DNA of 64,000 bases from Chitinophagales bacterium (GTDB lineage: Bacteria > Bacteroidota > Bacteroidia > Chitinophagales > Saprospiraceae): positions 1-64,000 of the forward strand of contig JAFLBO010000024.1 of the NCBI GenBank assembly GCA_017303475.1, in the 5' to 3' direction. Shown piece after piece: positions 46,826-54,917 of the stretch. Each line of letters opens with the position of its first letter. Position 1 is the first letter of the stretch. A program made the translations under genes and the position numbers. The notes under the pieces are model-generated. The model worked only from the letters and a program-made list of their open reading frames with translations. It made no database searches and was not told the DNA's origin.

Positions 46826-46853
46826 AAAAAAAGGCAGTCGCTACGGACTGCTC
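46826..46853 (-). terminator. Terminator between tetR and the efflux genes
   Basis: GCAGTC (46834-46839) pairs with GACTGC (46846-46851) and on the minus strand is followed by C and seven T. It should end the tetR transcript, leaving the efflux genes to their own promoter. Confidence 0.7.
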
Positions 46854-46912
46854 AAGAGAAAAGTGGTGAATGGTTGATTTTGAGGTCTGAGTGGTTGGTT
46901 TCGGGGTGCGGG

Positions 46913-47524
46913 CTACAGTCCTTCTGCCATTTTAACAATCATGGCAAACGATTTCCGGGCCAGTTCTTCCCTTTGCTCAGGCGGATACATGCGCATACGT
47001 TCGCGCACGAAGAGTGACACGAGTCCGTGTGCGTGGCACCAAAGCGTGTAGGCAATGGTTTGGGTATCAGTGCTTTTGAAATACCGGGCGTCTACACAAG
47101 CCTGAACCGTTTCTACAAAGAAGGAATGGGTAGCCATTCCGAGTGTCCAACACTCCTGATTTTCAACGTGTTCCATCGGCGCCCGGGTAAGAAACAACAG
47201 GTCGTACCAATCCGGGTGTTTCAACCCGAAATCCACATACAAGCGTCCAAACTCAATAAGTCGCTGCCAGGGATCTTCAATGCCTGCGGCCGGAATCAGG
47301 TGATCACGTTTGGCGGCGGCCGCTTCGTATTGCAAAGCATAAAAGATCTCATTCTTATCCTTGTAATACAAATAGATAGTAGCCGGACTGTATTCAATCC
47401 GCTCTGCGATACTGCGGATATTGAGTCCGTCGTAGCCTTTTTCTTTAAAGATGTGGTGCGCTGCGCTCAAAATCAGCGAGCGCATTTCGGCTTTCTCCCT
47501 TTCTTTTCTTTCTGCGATGCTCAT
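46913..47524 (-). CDS. TetR/AcrR-family repressor of the efflux operon
   Basis: A 203-residue regulator. The N-terminal helix-turn-helix (AAHHIFKEKGYDGLNIRSIAERIEYSPATIYLYYKDKNEIFYAL) is typical, and the rest is a helical ligand-binding domain. It sits directly before the tolC-adaptor-permease genes on the same strand. A perfect palindrome lies inside its own promoter (47533-47573), so it should repress itself, and a similar weaker site precedes the pump genes. The inducer is unknown. Confidence 0.94.
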   Translation of the reverse strand: MSIAERKEREKAEMRSLILSAAHHIFKEKGYDGLNIRSIAERIEYSPATIYLYYKDKNEIFYALQYEAAAAKRDHLIPAAGIEDPWQRLIEFGRLYVDFGLKHPDWYDLLFLTRAPMEHVENQECWTLGMATHSFFVETVQACVDARYFKSTDTQTIAYTLWCHAHGLVSLFVRERMRMYPPEQREELARKSFAMIVKMAEGL

Positions 47525-47532
47525 AGTAAATT

Positions 47533-47573
47533 ACTAAACAACGCAAAGTTACTAAACACTGTTTAGTGCTCAA
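47533..47573 (-). promoter_or_regulatory. tetR promoter with operator in the spacer
   Basis: On the minus strand: TTG (47573-47571), 19 bases, TAACTTTG (47551-47544), an ideal Bacteroidota promoter 20 bases from the ATG. The perfect palindrome ACTAAACA-C-TGTTTAGT (47551-47567) fills the spacer between the boxes. A further half-site ACTAAACA (47533-47540) covers the expected transcription start. Binding of the TetR dimer would block RNA polymerase. Confidence 0.82.
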
Positions 47574-47588
47574 GAAAAAAAATGCCCT

Positions 47589-47948
47589 TTACCCGCCTCC
47601 TTTGACCAATCGGTTGTTTTCGTCGGGGAAAACGGCAACACCGCGGAAGGTGCGAGCCTCTTCAGGAGTCATATAGGCATAGGCAATAATGATAACGATA
47701 TCGCCCACCTGTACACGCCGGGCGGCAGCGCCGTTGAGGCAAATTACACCGCTGCCACGTTCGCCGCGGATGGTGTAGGTTTCAAATCGCTCACCATTGT
47801 TGTTGTTCACAATTTGCACCTTTTCTCCCTCTATCAGATTGGCAGCATCCATCAAATCCTCATCGATGGTGATACTGCCGATGTAATTGAGGTCGGCTTG
47901 TGTAACCTTAACCCGGTGAATTTTGCTCTTGAAAACTTCTATAAACAT
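47589..47948 (-). CDS. panD: Aspartate 1-decarboxylase (PanD)
   Basis: PanD makes beta-alanine from aspartate for pantothenate. From ATG 47948 the protein has 119 residues; an upstream start would add 13 unrelated residues. The pro-enzyme cuts itself between Gly24 and Ser25 (NYIGSITID) to form the pyruvoyl group. Lys9 (FKSKIHR), Tyr58-like YTIRGERGSGVICLNGAAAR and GDIVIIIAYA are typical. Its terminator is not evident; the tetR promoter begins 25 bases beyond its stop codon's gene end, on the same strand. Confidence 0.96.
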   Translation of the reverse strand: MFIEVFKSKIHRVKVTQADLNYIGSITIDEDLMDAANLIEGEKVQIVNNNNGERFETYTIRGERGSGVICLNGAAARRVQVGDIVIIIAYAYMTPEEARTFRGVAVFPDENNRLVKGGG

Positions 47949-48095
47949 GGGCTTGTGCTTGGTACCCTGCTGGATATTTTGATGCAAAAGTAGAAGGGTC
48001 TAACGAAAGCGCAGAAGGAAAGTTTACAAGCAATTTTAAGCCGGGCTTTTCGTTTTGCTCCCACAACCATCACACATACCTGTTTTCAAACCATT

Positions 48096-49079
48096 ATGCG
48101 AAACATTTTTGCACTTTTTGCCCTGTTTTTTCTCTCTTTTTCCCTTAACGCCCAGGTTATGGGCAATTACGCCGAGCAGCAACAAACGTATCAAAATATT
48201 GCGCCCAGTCCGCAATATCGCGGCGTTCCCAAGGCTGCTCAATTCATTGGCGACAACCAGGTGGAAATTACCCTAAACACCTTGTCTAACCAAAAAGCAG
48301 GCTCTTACACCGCTATTTTCAGTGTAACACAGTCTGGCAAAACCGCCGAAGAAACCAATGCTCTGCTCAATGCCCGACTCAGCGGCTTCACGGGCGCTTT
48401 GGGTGGTTTGGGCATTCCTGCCACCGATATTTATGTGGATATGGTCAATTTTTTGCCTCGCTATGAGTACGATGTGACCAAAAAGTTGTTTTCCAAAAAA
48501 ACCTACACCGAGATTCCCAAAGGCTTCGAAATGCAGAAAAACATCCACATCCGGTATACCAACCCGGCCTTGCTGGAACGCATTGTGACCGCAGCCGCAG
48601 CCCAGGAAATTTACGACATCGTCAAGGTGGATTATTTCGTCAAAGACGCCGATGCCATTTATTCCGAACTCCGCGAAACAACCTTTGCCTACCTGCAAAA
48701 TATCATTAAACAGTACAAAACCATTGGTATCAAACTGGATTCTGCCTACACAGTTTCCGCCGAAAACGCCTGGGTAGCCTACCCCATCAATCGCTACGAA
48801 AGTTACCGGGCATTCAGTACCCAACGTATCGATTTTGATGATAACAGCAAAGTCAATCAGGCCGATAAAATCACTTCCAGGTTCTATAATGCCGTGCCGG
48901 CCAACGATTACGATATTGTAATCAACCCGGAAATCCTGGAACCTGCCGTGCAGTTTTCCTACAATCTGGTAGTCCGCTTTACTCTGCCAGAACGAATTCC
49001 TCTGCAAAAAACCGTAGTAAAGAAGGAATTCATGCTGGTTACCCCCACCGGAGAGGTGAAAACCTTGAAAATAGAATAA
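48096..49079 (+). CDS. Secreted SIMPL (DUF541)-like protein
   Basis: A 327-residue protein with a signal peptide (cut after SLNAQ). The region ALLNARLSGFTGALGGLGIP ... TDIYVDMVNFLPRYEYDV ... FEMQKNIHIRYTNPALLERIV resembles the SIMPL domain, a periplasmic or surface fold without known enzymatic activity. A long C-terminal extension is not recognisable. The gene stands alone on the plus strand between panD and asnS. A cluster of intergenic repeats begins five bases after its stop. Confidence 0.68.
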   Translation: MRNIFALFALFFLSFSLNAQVMGNYAEQQQTYQNIAPSPQYRGVPKAAQFIGDNQVEITLNTLSNQKAGSYTAIFSVTQSGKTAEETNALLNARLSGFTGALGGLGIPATDIYVDMVNFLPRYEYDVTKKLFSKKTYTEIPKGFEMQKNIHIRYTNPALLERIVTAAAAQEIYDIVKVDYFVKDADAIYSELRETTFAYLQNIIKQYKTIGIKLDSAYTVSAENAWVAYPINRYESYRAFSTQRIDFDDNSKVNQADKITSRFYNAVPANDYDIVINPEILEPAVQFSYNLVVRFTLPERIPLQKTVVKKEFMLVTPTGEVKTLKIE

Positions 49080-49083
49080 AAGA

Positions 49084-49404
49084 CGACGGGACGATGGACG
49101 GTGGGACGATGGACGATGGTTGGGGTACTCACGCGTCGTTCATCGTTCCACCGTTAGTTTCCCGCAGATTTTCACAGATTGACCCGCAGATTTTCGCAGA
49201 GGCGTTGAGCTTGGGCGCCCACGCGTCGTCCCATCGCCCATCGTTCCACCGTTAGTTTCCCGCAGATTTTCACAGATTGACCCGCAGATTTTCGCAGAGG
49301 CGTTAAGCTTGGGCGCCCACGCGTCGTCCATCGTTCATCGTCCCGTCGTCCATCGTTCATCGTCCATCGTCCCGTCGTCCATCGTCCCATCGTCCATCGT
49401 CCCT
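49084..49404. repeat. Intergenic palindromic repeat cluster C
   Basis: Both ends are tandem heptamer-like words of the form GACGATGGACGATGR. They read GAC/GATG on the left (49084-49118) and the complement on the right (49322-49404), so they form an inverted pair. Between them is a 98-base direct repeat present twice (49141-49238 and 49239-49336). It differs by at least one base (G or A before AGCTTGGGCGCC) and contains CCCGCAGATTTTCRCAGA words. The region has no credible gene and ends two bases before the asnS promoter. Confidence 0.85.
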
Positions 49405-49405
49405 A

Positions 49406-49435
49406 TTGAAAAGTCTGGGAAAACAAGTACTTTTG
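49406..49435 (+). promoter_or_regulatory. Promoter of asnS
   Basis: TTG (49406-49408), 19 bases, TACTTTTG (49428-49435), a full match to the Bacteroidota consensus. It lies 55 bases before the ATG at 49491 and directly follows repeat cluster C. Confidence 0.7.
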
Positions 49436-49490
49436 CGGCTTCTTTGAAAGGTCCTGAAACTTTTTGGGGCAAATTGGACTTATTAATAGC

Positions 49491-50939
49491 ATGAAACGTA
49501 TCAAAATCGCCGAGATACTGCGCACTGAGCCAGTAGGAACTGAAGTTACCGTAAAAGGATGGGTAAAAGCCTTCCGGAACAACCAATTCATCGCCCTCAA
49601 TGACGGGTCTACCTCCAATAACCTGCAGGTAGTGGTTGACTTTGAAAATACCGATGAACAGACGCTTTCCCGGATTAAATTCGGAGCAGCTGTTTCAGCT
49701 ACAGGTACCCTGATTGAAAGTCAGGGCAAAGGCCAAAAAGTAGAAGTAAAAGCCAATTCTGTTGAAATTCTCGGCGATTGTAACCCGGACGAATTCCCGC
49801 TGCAGCCCAAGCGCCAAACGCTGGAATTCCTGCGCGAAAACGCACACCTGCGCTTCCGTACCAACACCTTTGCTGCCGTGTTCCGCACCCGGCATGCTCT
49901 GGCGTATGCTATCCATAAGTTCTTCAACGACCGCGGTTTTTATTACATCCATACACCGGTAATCACCGCCAGTGACGCTGAAGGCGCCGGCGAAATGTTC
50001 CGTGTAACCACCCTCGACCTGGACAAGCTCCCACGCACAGAATCGGGCGAGATTGATTTCAGCAAAGATTTCTTTGGCCGCAGCACCAACCTCACCGTTT
50101 CCGGTCAGCTGGAAGGCGAACTGGCTGCCACTGCCCTCGGTGAAATCTACACCTTTGGCCCAACCTTCCGCGCTGAAAACTCCAACACCACCCGTCACCT
50201 GGCTGAATTCTGGATGATTGAGCCGGAAATGGCCTTCTACGACCTGCAAGACAACATGCAGCTGGCAGAAGACATGCTGAAATACGTGATCCGGTATGCC
50301 CTCGAATATTGTGCCGACGACCTGAAAATCCTGGAAGAGCGCCTCATTGAGGAAGAAAAAAGCAAACCACAGGACCAGCGCAGTGAGATGACACTCACCG
50401 AAAAGCTGCGCTTCGTGATGGAAAATGAGTTCGTACGACTCACTTATACCGAAGCCATTGATATTCTGAAGAACTCCACGCCAAATAAAAAAGGTAAATT
50501 CCAGTTCCCTGTGGAAGGTTGGGGCACCGACCTGCAGAGCGAACACGAACGCTTCCTGGTGGAAAAACACTTCAAAAAACCGGTAATCCTCACCAACTAC
50601 CCGGCCGCCATCAAAGCATTTTATATGCGCCAGGACGATCCGAAAGAAGGGGTTCCGGGTCCAACCGTTTCCGCGATGGATATCCTGTTTCCTGGGATCG
50701 GCGAAATCGTGGGTGGCTCACAGCGTGAAGAACGTTACGACCGTCTAGTGAACCGTATGCAAGAAATGCACATTCCGGAACAAGAACTTTCCTGGTATCT
50801 GGATACCCGTCGCTTCGGTTCTTGTCCGCACGCCGGCTTCGGATTGGGATTTGAACGCCTGATTTTGTTTGTAACGGGTATGACCAATATCCGCGATGTA
50901 ATTGCATTCCCGAGGTATCCGGGAAGCGCTGAGTTCTAA
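49491..50939 (+). CDS. asnS: Asparaginyl-tRNA synthetase
   Basis: Charges tRNA-Asn with asparagine. From ATG 49491 (a TTG 27 bases earlier is less likely) the protein has 482 residues. It has the OB-fold anticodon domain (EVTVKGWVKAFRNNQFIALNDGS) and the class II core: motif 1 near FFNDRGFYYIHTPVITASDAEGAGEMF, motif 2 with TFGPTFRAENSNTTRHLAEFWMIEPE, and motif 3 with GFGLGFERLILFVTGM. The end is at the FPRYPGSAEF terminus usual for AsnS. Confidence 0.97.
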   Translation: MKRIKIAEILRTEPVGTEVTVKGWVKAFRNNQFIALNDGSTSNNLQVVVDFENTDEQTLSRIKFGAAVSATGTLIESQGKGQKVEVKANSVEILGDCNPDEFPLQPKRQTLEFLRENAHLRFRTNTFAAVFRTRHALAYAIHKFFNDRGFYYIHTPVITASDAEGAGEMFRVTTLDLDKLPRTESGEIDFSKDFFGRSTNLTVSGQLEGELAATALGEIYTFGPTFRAENSNTTRHLAEFWMIEPEMAFYDLQDNMQLAEDMLKYVIRYALEYCADDLKILEERLIEEEKSKPQDQRSEMTLTEKLRFVMENEFVRLTYTEAIDILKNSTPNKKGKFQFPVEGWGTDLQSEHERFLVEKHFKKPVILTNYPAAIKAFYMRQDDPKEGVPGPTVSAMDILFPGIGEIVGGSQREERYDRLVNRMQEMHIPEQELSWYLDTRRFGSCPHAGFGLGFERLILFVTGMTNIRDVIAFPRYPGSAEF

Positions 50940-50978
50940 AACTGTTTCACCGCAAAGTACACAAAGGGCGCCAATAGC

Positions 50979-51239
50979 ATGCTGTACCGTAGAAGCTTCC
51001 TTTCCATTGTTTTGGCAACCGGTTTTTTGACCGGTTGCGGGAATAACAATACCCCATTGGATGCTGATACGCGCAGTATGATTGATTCCATTGCCAACCA
51101 CCAGATTTCGGTGGCACAAAAATCCAACGACAGCCTCTGCAAGGTGGCGCAAACCACTGTATTGCCCCAACTGGTAGATTCAATTAAAAAAGAGCGTCTG
51201 CGGGAGATAGAAGCCCAACTCAAAACCATCCCCCGGTAG
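50979..51239 (+). CDS. Small predicted lipoprotein
   Basis: An 86-residue protein with a lipoprotein signal (SFLSIVLATGFLTGC, Cys 20) and a short soluble part predicted to be mostly helical. I know no family. The start follows a short CACCGCAAAGTACACAAAGG word, which is itself a common intergenic repeat type. Its stop codon TAG (51237-51239) is followed at once by the inverted repeat of the GxxExxY cassette, so the 3' end may have been formed by that element. Confidence 0.6.
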   Translation: MLYRRSFLSIVLATGFLTGCGNNNTPLDADTRSMIDSIANHQISVAQKSNDSLCKVAQTTVLPQLVDSIKKERLREIEAQLKTIPR

Positions 51240-51980
51240 GAACGCTGGTTGGAACGCGGATTTTTTGGAACGCGGATGACGCGGATGACGCGGATTTTTT
51301 TTGTGCTGCCTTCGGCAGCTATGATTTATGAGCTAATCTGTCTGACCTCTTCTGCAGAAATCAGAGGGGCCTCTCTGTAAATCTGTAGGATATTTATGAT
51401 GTGGATTTTTCAGCTACCTTCGGCAACACTGGAAGTACGCACGCCCTTTTCGAATATTTTTCGTTTGAACTCGGGTGATTTACCAAAGTTCAGTAATAGC
51501 CCCACTTCCATTTCGGAGCATTTGAGGTAATTAATAAGTTGAAACTCATGCGCTGCGGTTAGAGATTCTGCAGCTTTTACTTCTATTATTACTGTAGAGT
51601 CTGCAACAATATCACTGATATATTCACCTACAATTACTCCTCGAAAGCGAACGAGGATTTTACGGTGGGCCTCCACTTTTATACCCTCTTGTTGGAGTGC
51701 ATAGAACAGGGCATTTTGGTATACCTTTTCAAGAAATCCATATCCAAGTTCATTGTAAACTTGATAAAATACCTGGATAATTCGGCTGGTTAATTCTGCG
51801 TGTTTCATTGGAATGTTGATTGGGAGCATGTTTCTGTATTCGAAATTACACCCTTTCAAGAAAAAATCCAACACCAGCCCAAAAAATGCTGCCGCAGGCA
51901 GCCCAAAAAAATCCGCGTCATCCGCGTCATCCGCGTTCCAAAAAAATCCGCGTTCTTACCCGCGTTCCAACCAGCGTTCC
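51239..51980. mobile_element. Inverted-repeat cassette carrying a GxxExxY gene
   Basis: The left arm (51239-51319) and right arm (51888-51980) are near-identical inverted copies. Each has, from the outside in: GGAACGCTGGTTGGAACGCG; GGAACGCGGATGACGCGGAT, which runs on into a further GACGCGGAT unit; a T run; and GCTGCC(TT/GC)GGCAGC, a small hairpin. The right arm has 11 extra bases. The outer 20 bases of the right arm are the coding end (ERWLER) of the FAD dehydrogenase gene; the left arm has a copy of them in non-coding position. A short version of the inner hairpin word also ends the GxxExxY gene. No transposase is present. Confidence 0.75.
51410..51808 (-). CDS. GxxExxY protein (PDDEXK-like)
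   Basis: From ATG 51808 the protein has 132 residues (an ATG 21 bases upstream is also in frame). The signature G24-F-L-E27-K-V-Y30 is present, together with a PDDEXK-like core (D66-I-V-A-D70 ... E76-V-K78). Family members are often found scattered in many copies and flanked by short intergenic repeats; nuclease activity is assumed from the fold, not shown. The C-terminal codons for VAEGS come from the GCTGCC-GGCAGC hairpin word of the surrounding cassette. The coding region is less GC-rich than its neighbours. Confidence 0.88.
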   Translation of the reverse strand: MKHAELTSRIIQVFYQVYNELGYGFLEKVYQNALFYALQQEGIKVEAHRKILVRFRGVIVGEYISDIVADSTVIIEVKAAESLTAAHEFQLINYLKCSEMEVGLLLNFGKSPEFKRKIFEKGVRTSSVAEGS

Positions 51981-53536
51981 ACAGCGCGGGCCACATTTTG
52001 GCCATCCATGGCCGCTGAAATAATCCCGCCTGCATAGCCGGCTCCCTCTCCGCAGGGAAACAATCCGGTAATTTGCGGATGCATCAGGGACTCCGCCTCG
52101 CGCGGGATGCGCACGGGCGCGCTGGTGCGACTCTCCGTTGCCACCACATTGGCTTCCTGTGTGTAAAAACCGCGCATTTGTCTGCCAAAATCGGCTAAAC
52201 CTTCCCGCAGGCGTTTGTAGATGAACGCTGGCAATAATTCGTACAAGGGCGCTGGAAAAAGTCCGGGGATGTACGATGTTTTGGGTAAATCGGCTGAAAG
52301 TTTGCCGGCAATAAAATCAGGCAACCTGAGTGCCGGGCCTTTCTGACTACCGTCGCCGGCTGCGAACAAACGTTGTTCAACCTCCGCCTGAAACTCCATG
52401 GCCGAAAACACCCCGTGTTTGGCCCAGGGCGCCAGGTCTTCCGGCTCCACAGAGGTTACCATTCCGGAATTGGCAAAAGGAGAATCGCGCCGGCTCATGC
52501 TCATGCCATTTACAACTATCTCGCCTGGCGCAGTAGCAGAGGGCACGATCAAGCCTCCCGGACACATACAAAAAGAAAAGACGCCCCGGCCGCCCACCTG
52601 ACAAACCAGGCTGTAGCTGGCTGCCGGAAGTTCGTCTGAACGCTGCGATTGCTTGTATTGAATACTATCAATCAACGGCTGCGGATGTTCCACCCGCACG
52701 CCAAGGGCAAATGGTTTAGGCTCAATGAGGATACCTTTTTTGTGCAACAATCGGTAAATATCCCGTGCCGAATGGCCGGTGGCCAGGATCACCGCATCGG
52801 CCAGAATTTCTGCTGATGCACCTGCGCCGGCATGCTCCGTTCGCACCCCGATAATCTGCTGGTCGCGCAGGATAAAATCTACCACCCGATGGGCAAAATG
52901 AACCTCACCGCCGTATTGCAGGATGGTCTGACGAATGTTTTGCACTACCCCCGGCAACTTATTGGAGCCAATGTGCGGGTGTGCCTCTGTCAGAATATCA
53001 CTTTTAGCGCCATGCTCCACAAGGAGTTTCAGCGATTTGTATACATTTCCGCGCTTTACTGAGCGGGTGTATAATTTTCCATCGGAATAAGTGCCAGCGC
53101 CGCCTTCCCCAAAACAATAGTTGGAATCAGGATTAACCTCACCGAATTGCTGAATCGCCCGTAAATCGCGCCTGCGCAATTGCACATCGTTTCCCCGATC
53201 CAGTACGATGGGTTTTATACCCAGTTCAAGCAATTCCAAAGCGGCAAAATAACCGGCCGGCCCGGCGCCTACTACTATCACTTTCTTTTTGTCGGTCACA
53301 GGTTTAAAGCCATCCAGAATGGCCGGCTCCGGCACAAAAACTTCTCCGGGGCCGTACACCTCTACGCGCAACCGAAACACCGCCTGCCGTGAACGGGCAT
53401 CCAGAGAAGACTTCAGTATTTCTATATGGGCAACCTGATCGGGTCGTAGGTTAGCCTGCTTTGCAGCTTTTTGCCGGATCAGGGACTGGTTTTCCCGCTC
53501 CTGCGGAAGTAATACAAGCTCAACGAGTTGTGGCAT
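51956..53536 (-). CDS. FAD-dependent dehydrogenase (COG2509 type)
   Basis: A 526-residue flavoprotein. An N-terminal segment of about 85 residues precedes the dinucleotide fold (KKVIVVGAGPAGYFAALELLELG, then VLDRG). The motif NPDSNYCFGEGGAGTYSDGKLYTR is a hallmark of this family of uncharacterised dehydrogenases. Further FAD contacts are ADAVILATGHSARD and GLFPCGEGAGYAGGIISAAMDG. The function is unknown. The stop is within the right arm of the GxxExxY cassette: its last codons (ERWLERG) form the outer arm. Confidence 0.92.
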   Translation of the reverse strand: MPQLVELVLLPQERENQSLIRQKAAKQANLRPDQVAHIEILKSSLDARSRQAVFRLRVEVYGPGEVFVPEPAILDGFKPVTDKKKVIVVGAGPAGYFAALELLELGIKPIVLDRGNDVQLRRRDLRAIQQFGEVNPDSNYCFGEGGAGTYSDGKLYTRSVKRGNVYKSLKLLVEHGAKSDILTEAHPHIGSNKLPGVVQNIRQTILQYGGEVHFAHRVVDFILRDQQIIGVRTEHAGAGASAEILADAVILATGHSARDIYRLLHKKGILIEPKPFALGVRVEHPQPLIDSIQYKQSQRSDELPAASYSLVCQVGGRGVFSFCMCPGGLIVPSATAPGEIVVNGMSMSRRDSPFANSGMVTSVEPEDLAPWAKHGVFSAMEFQAEVEQRLFAAGDGSQKGPALRLPDFIAGKLSADLPKTSYIPGLFPAPLYELLPAFIYKRLREGLADFGRQMRGFYTQEANVVATESRTSAPVRIPREAESLMHPQITGLFPCGEGAGYAGGIISAAMDGQNVARAVERWLERG

Positions 53537-53539
53537 ATC

Positions 53540-53652
53540 ATGAACAATGGACGGCGCGGGACAATGGAAGATGGACGAAGCATTTTGGTTTCAGGTCTGA
53601 AACCATTACTTTAGGGCGCAACGCCCATCGTTTCGTCGTCCATCGTTCATCG
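53540..53652. repeat. Intergenic repeat element E (GATGAACGATGG family, degenerate)
   Basis: The left part (53540-53580) and right part (53627-53654) contain divergent copies of GATGAACGATGGACGA in inverted orientation. Between them are a perfect hairpin GGTTTCAG-GT-CTGAAACC (53587-53604) and GGGCG-CAA-CGCCC (53614-53626). It fills the gap between two minus-strand genes and may act as a terminator of the upstream one. Confidence 0.7.
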
Positions 53653-54090
53653 TCATTTCCCACCTTTTCTCGTCAGGCGCTGGCGGTCTTCAGAGATATA
53701 AAAAGTGTCTGGTACGAATATTTTGGTGACTGCAATTTCCAGGCATTTCTGTCCATCGCGGCGTTTGAGCGGCTTGCGGTCGATGTATTTGGTGTAAATA
53801 CGCACCTGCCGGGGGTGTGGATCAGAAGTGGAATCGGTTACGAGGTCATATCGGCCTTCCTTGATCAGGTGTCCGAGAATTTCCTTGTTAGCATCCCAGA
53901 GTTGCACGGTAGTTTCTACGAGTATGGAATTACCGGCCCATTCGGCTACCTGATATTCGCCGGCGATTTCAAACTGTACAGTTTGGGCGGAATCTATCTC
54001 AAAAACCTGGTACATAGTGCGTTCCATTTGTGCGTTGGCACAGATGGCGAACAACAGTATCATAGATATTATTAACCCAAATCGTGTCAT
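53653..54090 (-). CDS. Small secreted protein, paralogue of the next gene
   Basis: From ATG 54090 the protein has 145 residues, with a signal peptide (MTRFGLIISMILLFAICANAQ). The mature part is beta-rich (YQVFEIDSAQTVQFEIAGEYQVAEWAGNSILVET). It parallels the protein at 54209 in length, opening and order of elements (an E-I-G-E-x-x-V-W core, an ILGHLIKEGRY helix-like part and a late FVP strand). I do not recognise a family; the pattern recalls DUF2807-like head domains only loosely. Confidence 0.75.
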   Translation of the reverse strand: MTRFGLIISMILLFAICANAQMERTMYQVFEIDSAQTVQFEIAGEYQVAEWAGNSILVETTVQLWDANKEILGHLIKEGRYDLVTDSTSDPHPRQVRIYTKYIDRKPLKRRDGQKCLEIAVTKIFVPDTFYISEDRQRLTRKGGK

Positions 54091-54130
54091 GTTTGAATGT
54101 AGTTTGGTGCAAAGTTCGGCGCATTCTGCC

Positions 54131-54167
54131 AAACAAAAAAATGCCTGAACGCAGATACGTTCAGGCA
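54131..54167 (-). terminator. Terminator between the paralogous genes
   Basis: TGCCTGAACG (54142-54151) pairs with CGTTCAGGCA (54158-54167), and on the minus strand seven T follow (54141-54135). It ends the gene at 54209, so its paralogue must have its own promoter. Confidence 0.8.
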
Positions 54168-54208
54168 AGTTGTTTAATCCTGACAAAAATGTAGGAAACT
54201 TGGGTGTG

Positions 54209-54643
54209 TTATTTTTTAGCGTCGGCCAGCACAGGTGAAGGCGGTGTGATCTGAACTTCCATGTTTTTAGGCACATACACCACGAAAGTGACGTTTTCCT
54301 TGAAGTCCTGACCTTTTACCTTCAGTTGTTTTTGCATGTTTGGCGCTTCGATGACGAGTACGTTGGCATCGGTTTTGGCATTCAGGTTGTACCGACCAAT
54401 ATTGGCCAGTTCATTGAGCATTGGCCCATTACCTGTGGGCAAACTCACACTGATTTCAAAACGTACACTTGGATTGTCCCATACCTTCAAATCTACTTCG
54501 CCGGGAAGTTCCAGACGCAGCAAGTCTTTACCGTCCGTGTTAAAGGCGCGGGTGAAAGTTTTGGAAGCAGTTGTCTGGCCTCCTACGGAGCATACAGAGA
54601 GCATGAGGAGGACAAATGCGATGGAAATGCTTTTTGTAGTCAT
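54209..54643 (-). CDS. Small secreted protein, paralogue of the 53653 gene
   Basis: A 144-residue protein with a signal peptide (cut after SVGGQ). The mature part starts KTFTRAFNTDGKDLLRLELPGEVDLKVWDNPSVRFEISVSLPTG, and VTFVVYVPKNMEVQITPP follows. It aligns by eye with the protein at 53653. There is no known function; such beta proteins are common in the envelope of this phylum. It ends at the strong hairpin 54131-54167. Confidence 0.75.
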   Translation of the reverse strand: MTTKSISIAFVLLMLSVCSVGGQTTASKTFTRAFNTDGKDLLRLELPGEVDLKVWDNPSVRFEISVSLPTGNGPMLNELANIGRYNLNAKTDANVLVIEAPNMQKQLKVKGQDFKENVTFVVYVPKNMEVQITPPSPVLADAKK

Positions 54644-54779
54644 GGCGAACCTCCTTTTTTAATTGGGTCAAAGTAAAGTGAAAAAATTGGCAAAATCAAA
54701 TATTTTGCAAACTATTTTTTACTATACTATACGCATTGCCAAACCTTTTGGTTGGGTCCATGACAAAAATTTTACAAAA

Positions 54780-54917
54780 AACGATGGAATGATGGACGAC
54801 GGGACGATGAACGATGGACGATGAACGATGAACGATGAACGACGGGACTTGCCCTTGGCATCCAAACGTAATGCCAAGGGCAAGTCTCGTCGTTCATCGT
54901 CCATCGTTCATCGTTCC
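54780..54917. repeat. Intergenic palindromic element D (GATGAACGATGG family)
   Basis: The left arm (54780-54845) is a run of GATGAAC, GATGGAC and GACGGGAC words. The right arm (54886-54917) holds the complement. In the centre is a perfect 15-bp stem (ACTTGCCCTTGGCAT at 54847-54861 with 54871-54885). The element directly abuts the stop codon of the glycosyltransferase gene (54918-54920). The rest of 54644-54779 is AT-rich with no gene. Confidence 0.88.

Noticed and set aside
49141..49336. CRISPR-like array
   Set aside because: There are only two 98-base units with no spacers between; no cas genes in the window.
49140..49586. Several 60-83 residue minus-strand frames
   Set aside because: They translate the repeat words of cluster C (MDDGTMDD, RREDERW) and have no independent support.
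49695..50570. 291-residue minus-strand frame in asnS
   Set aside because: Antisense shadow of a highly conserved synthetase.
51800..52037. Plus-strand frames rich in IRVIRVIRV and RHPRHPR
   Set aside because: They translate the GCGTCATCC units of the cassette's right arm.
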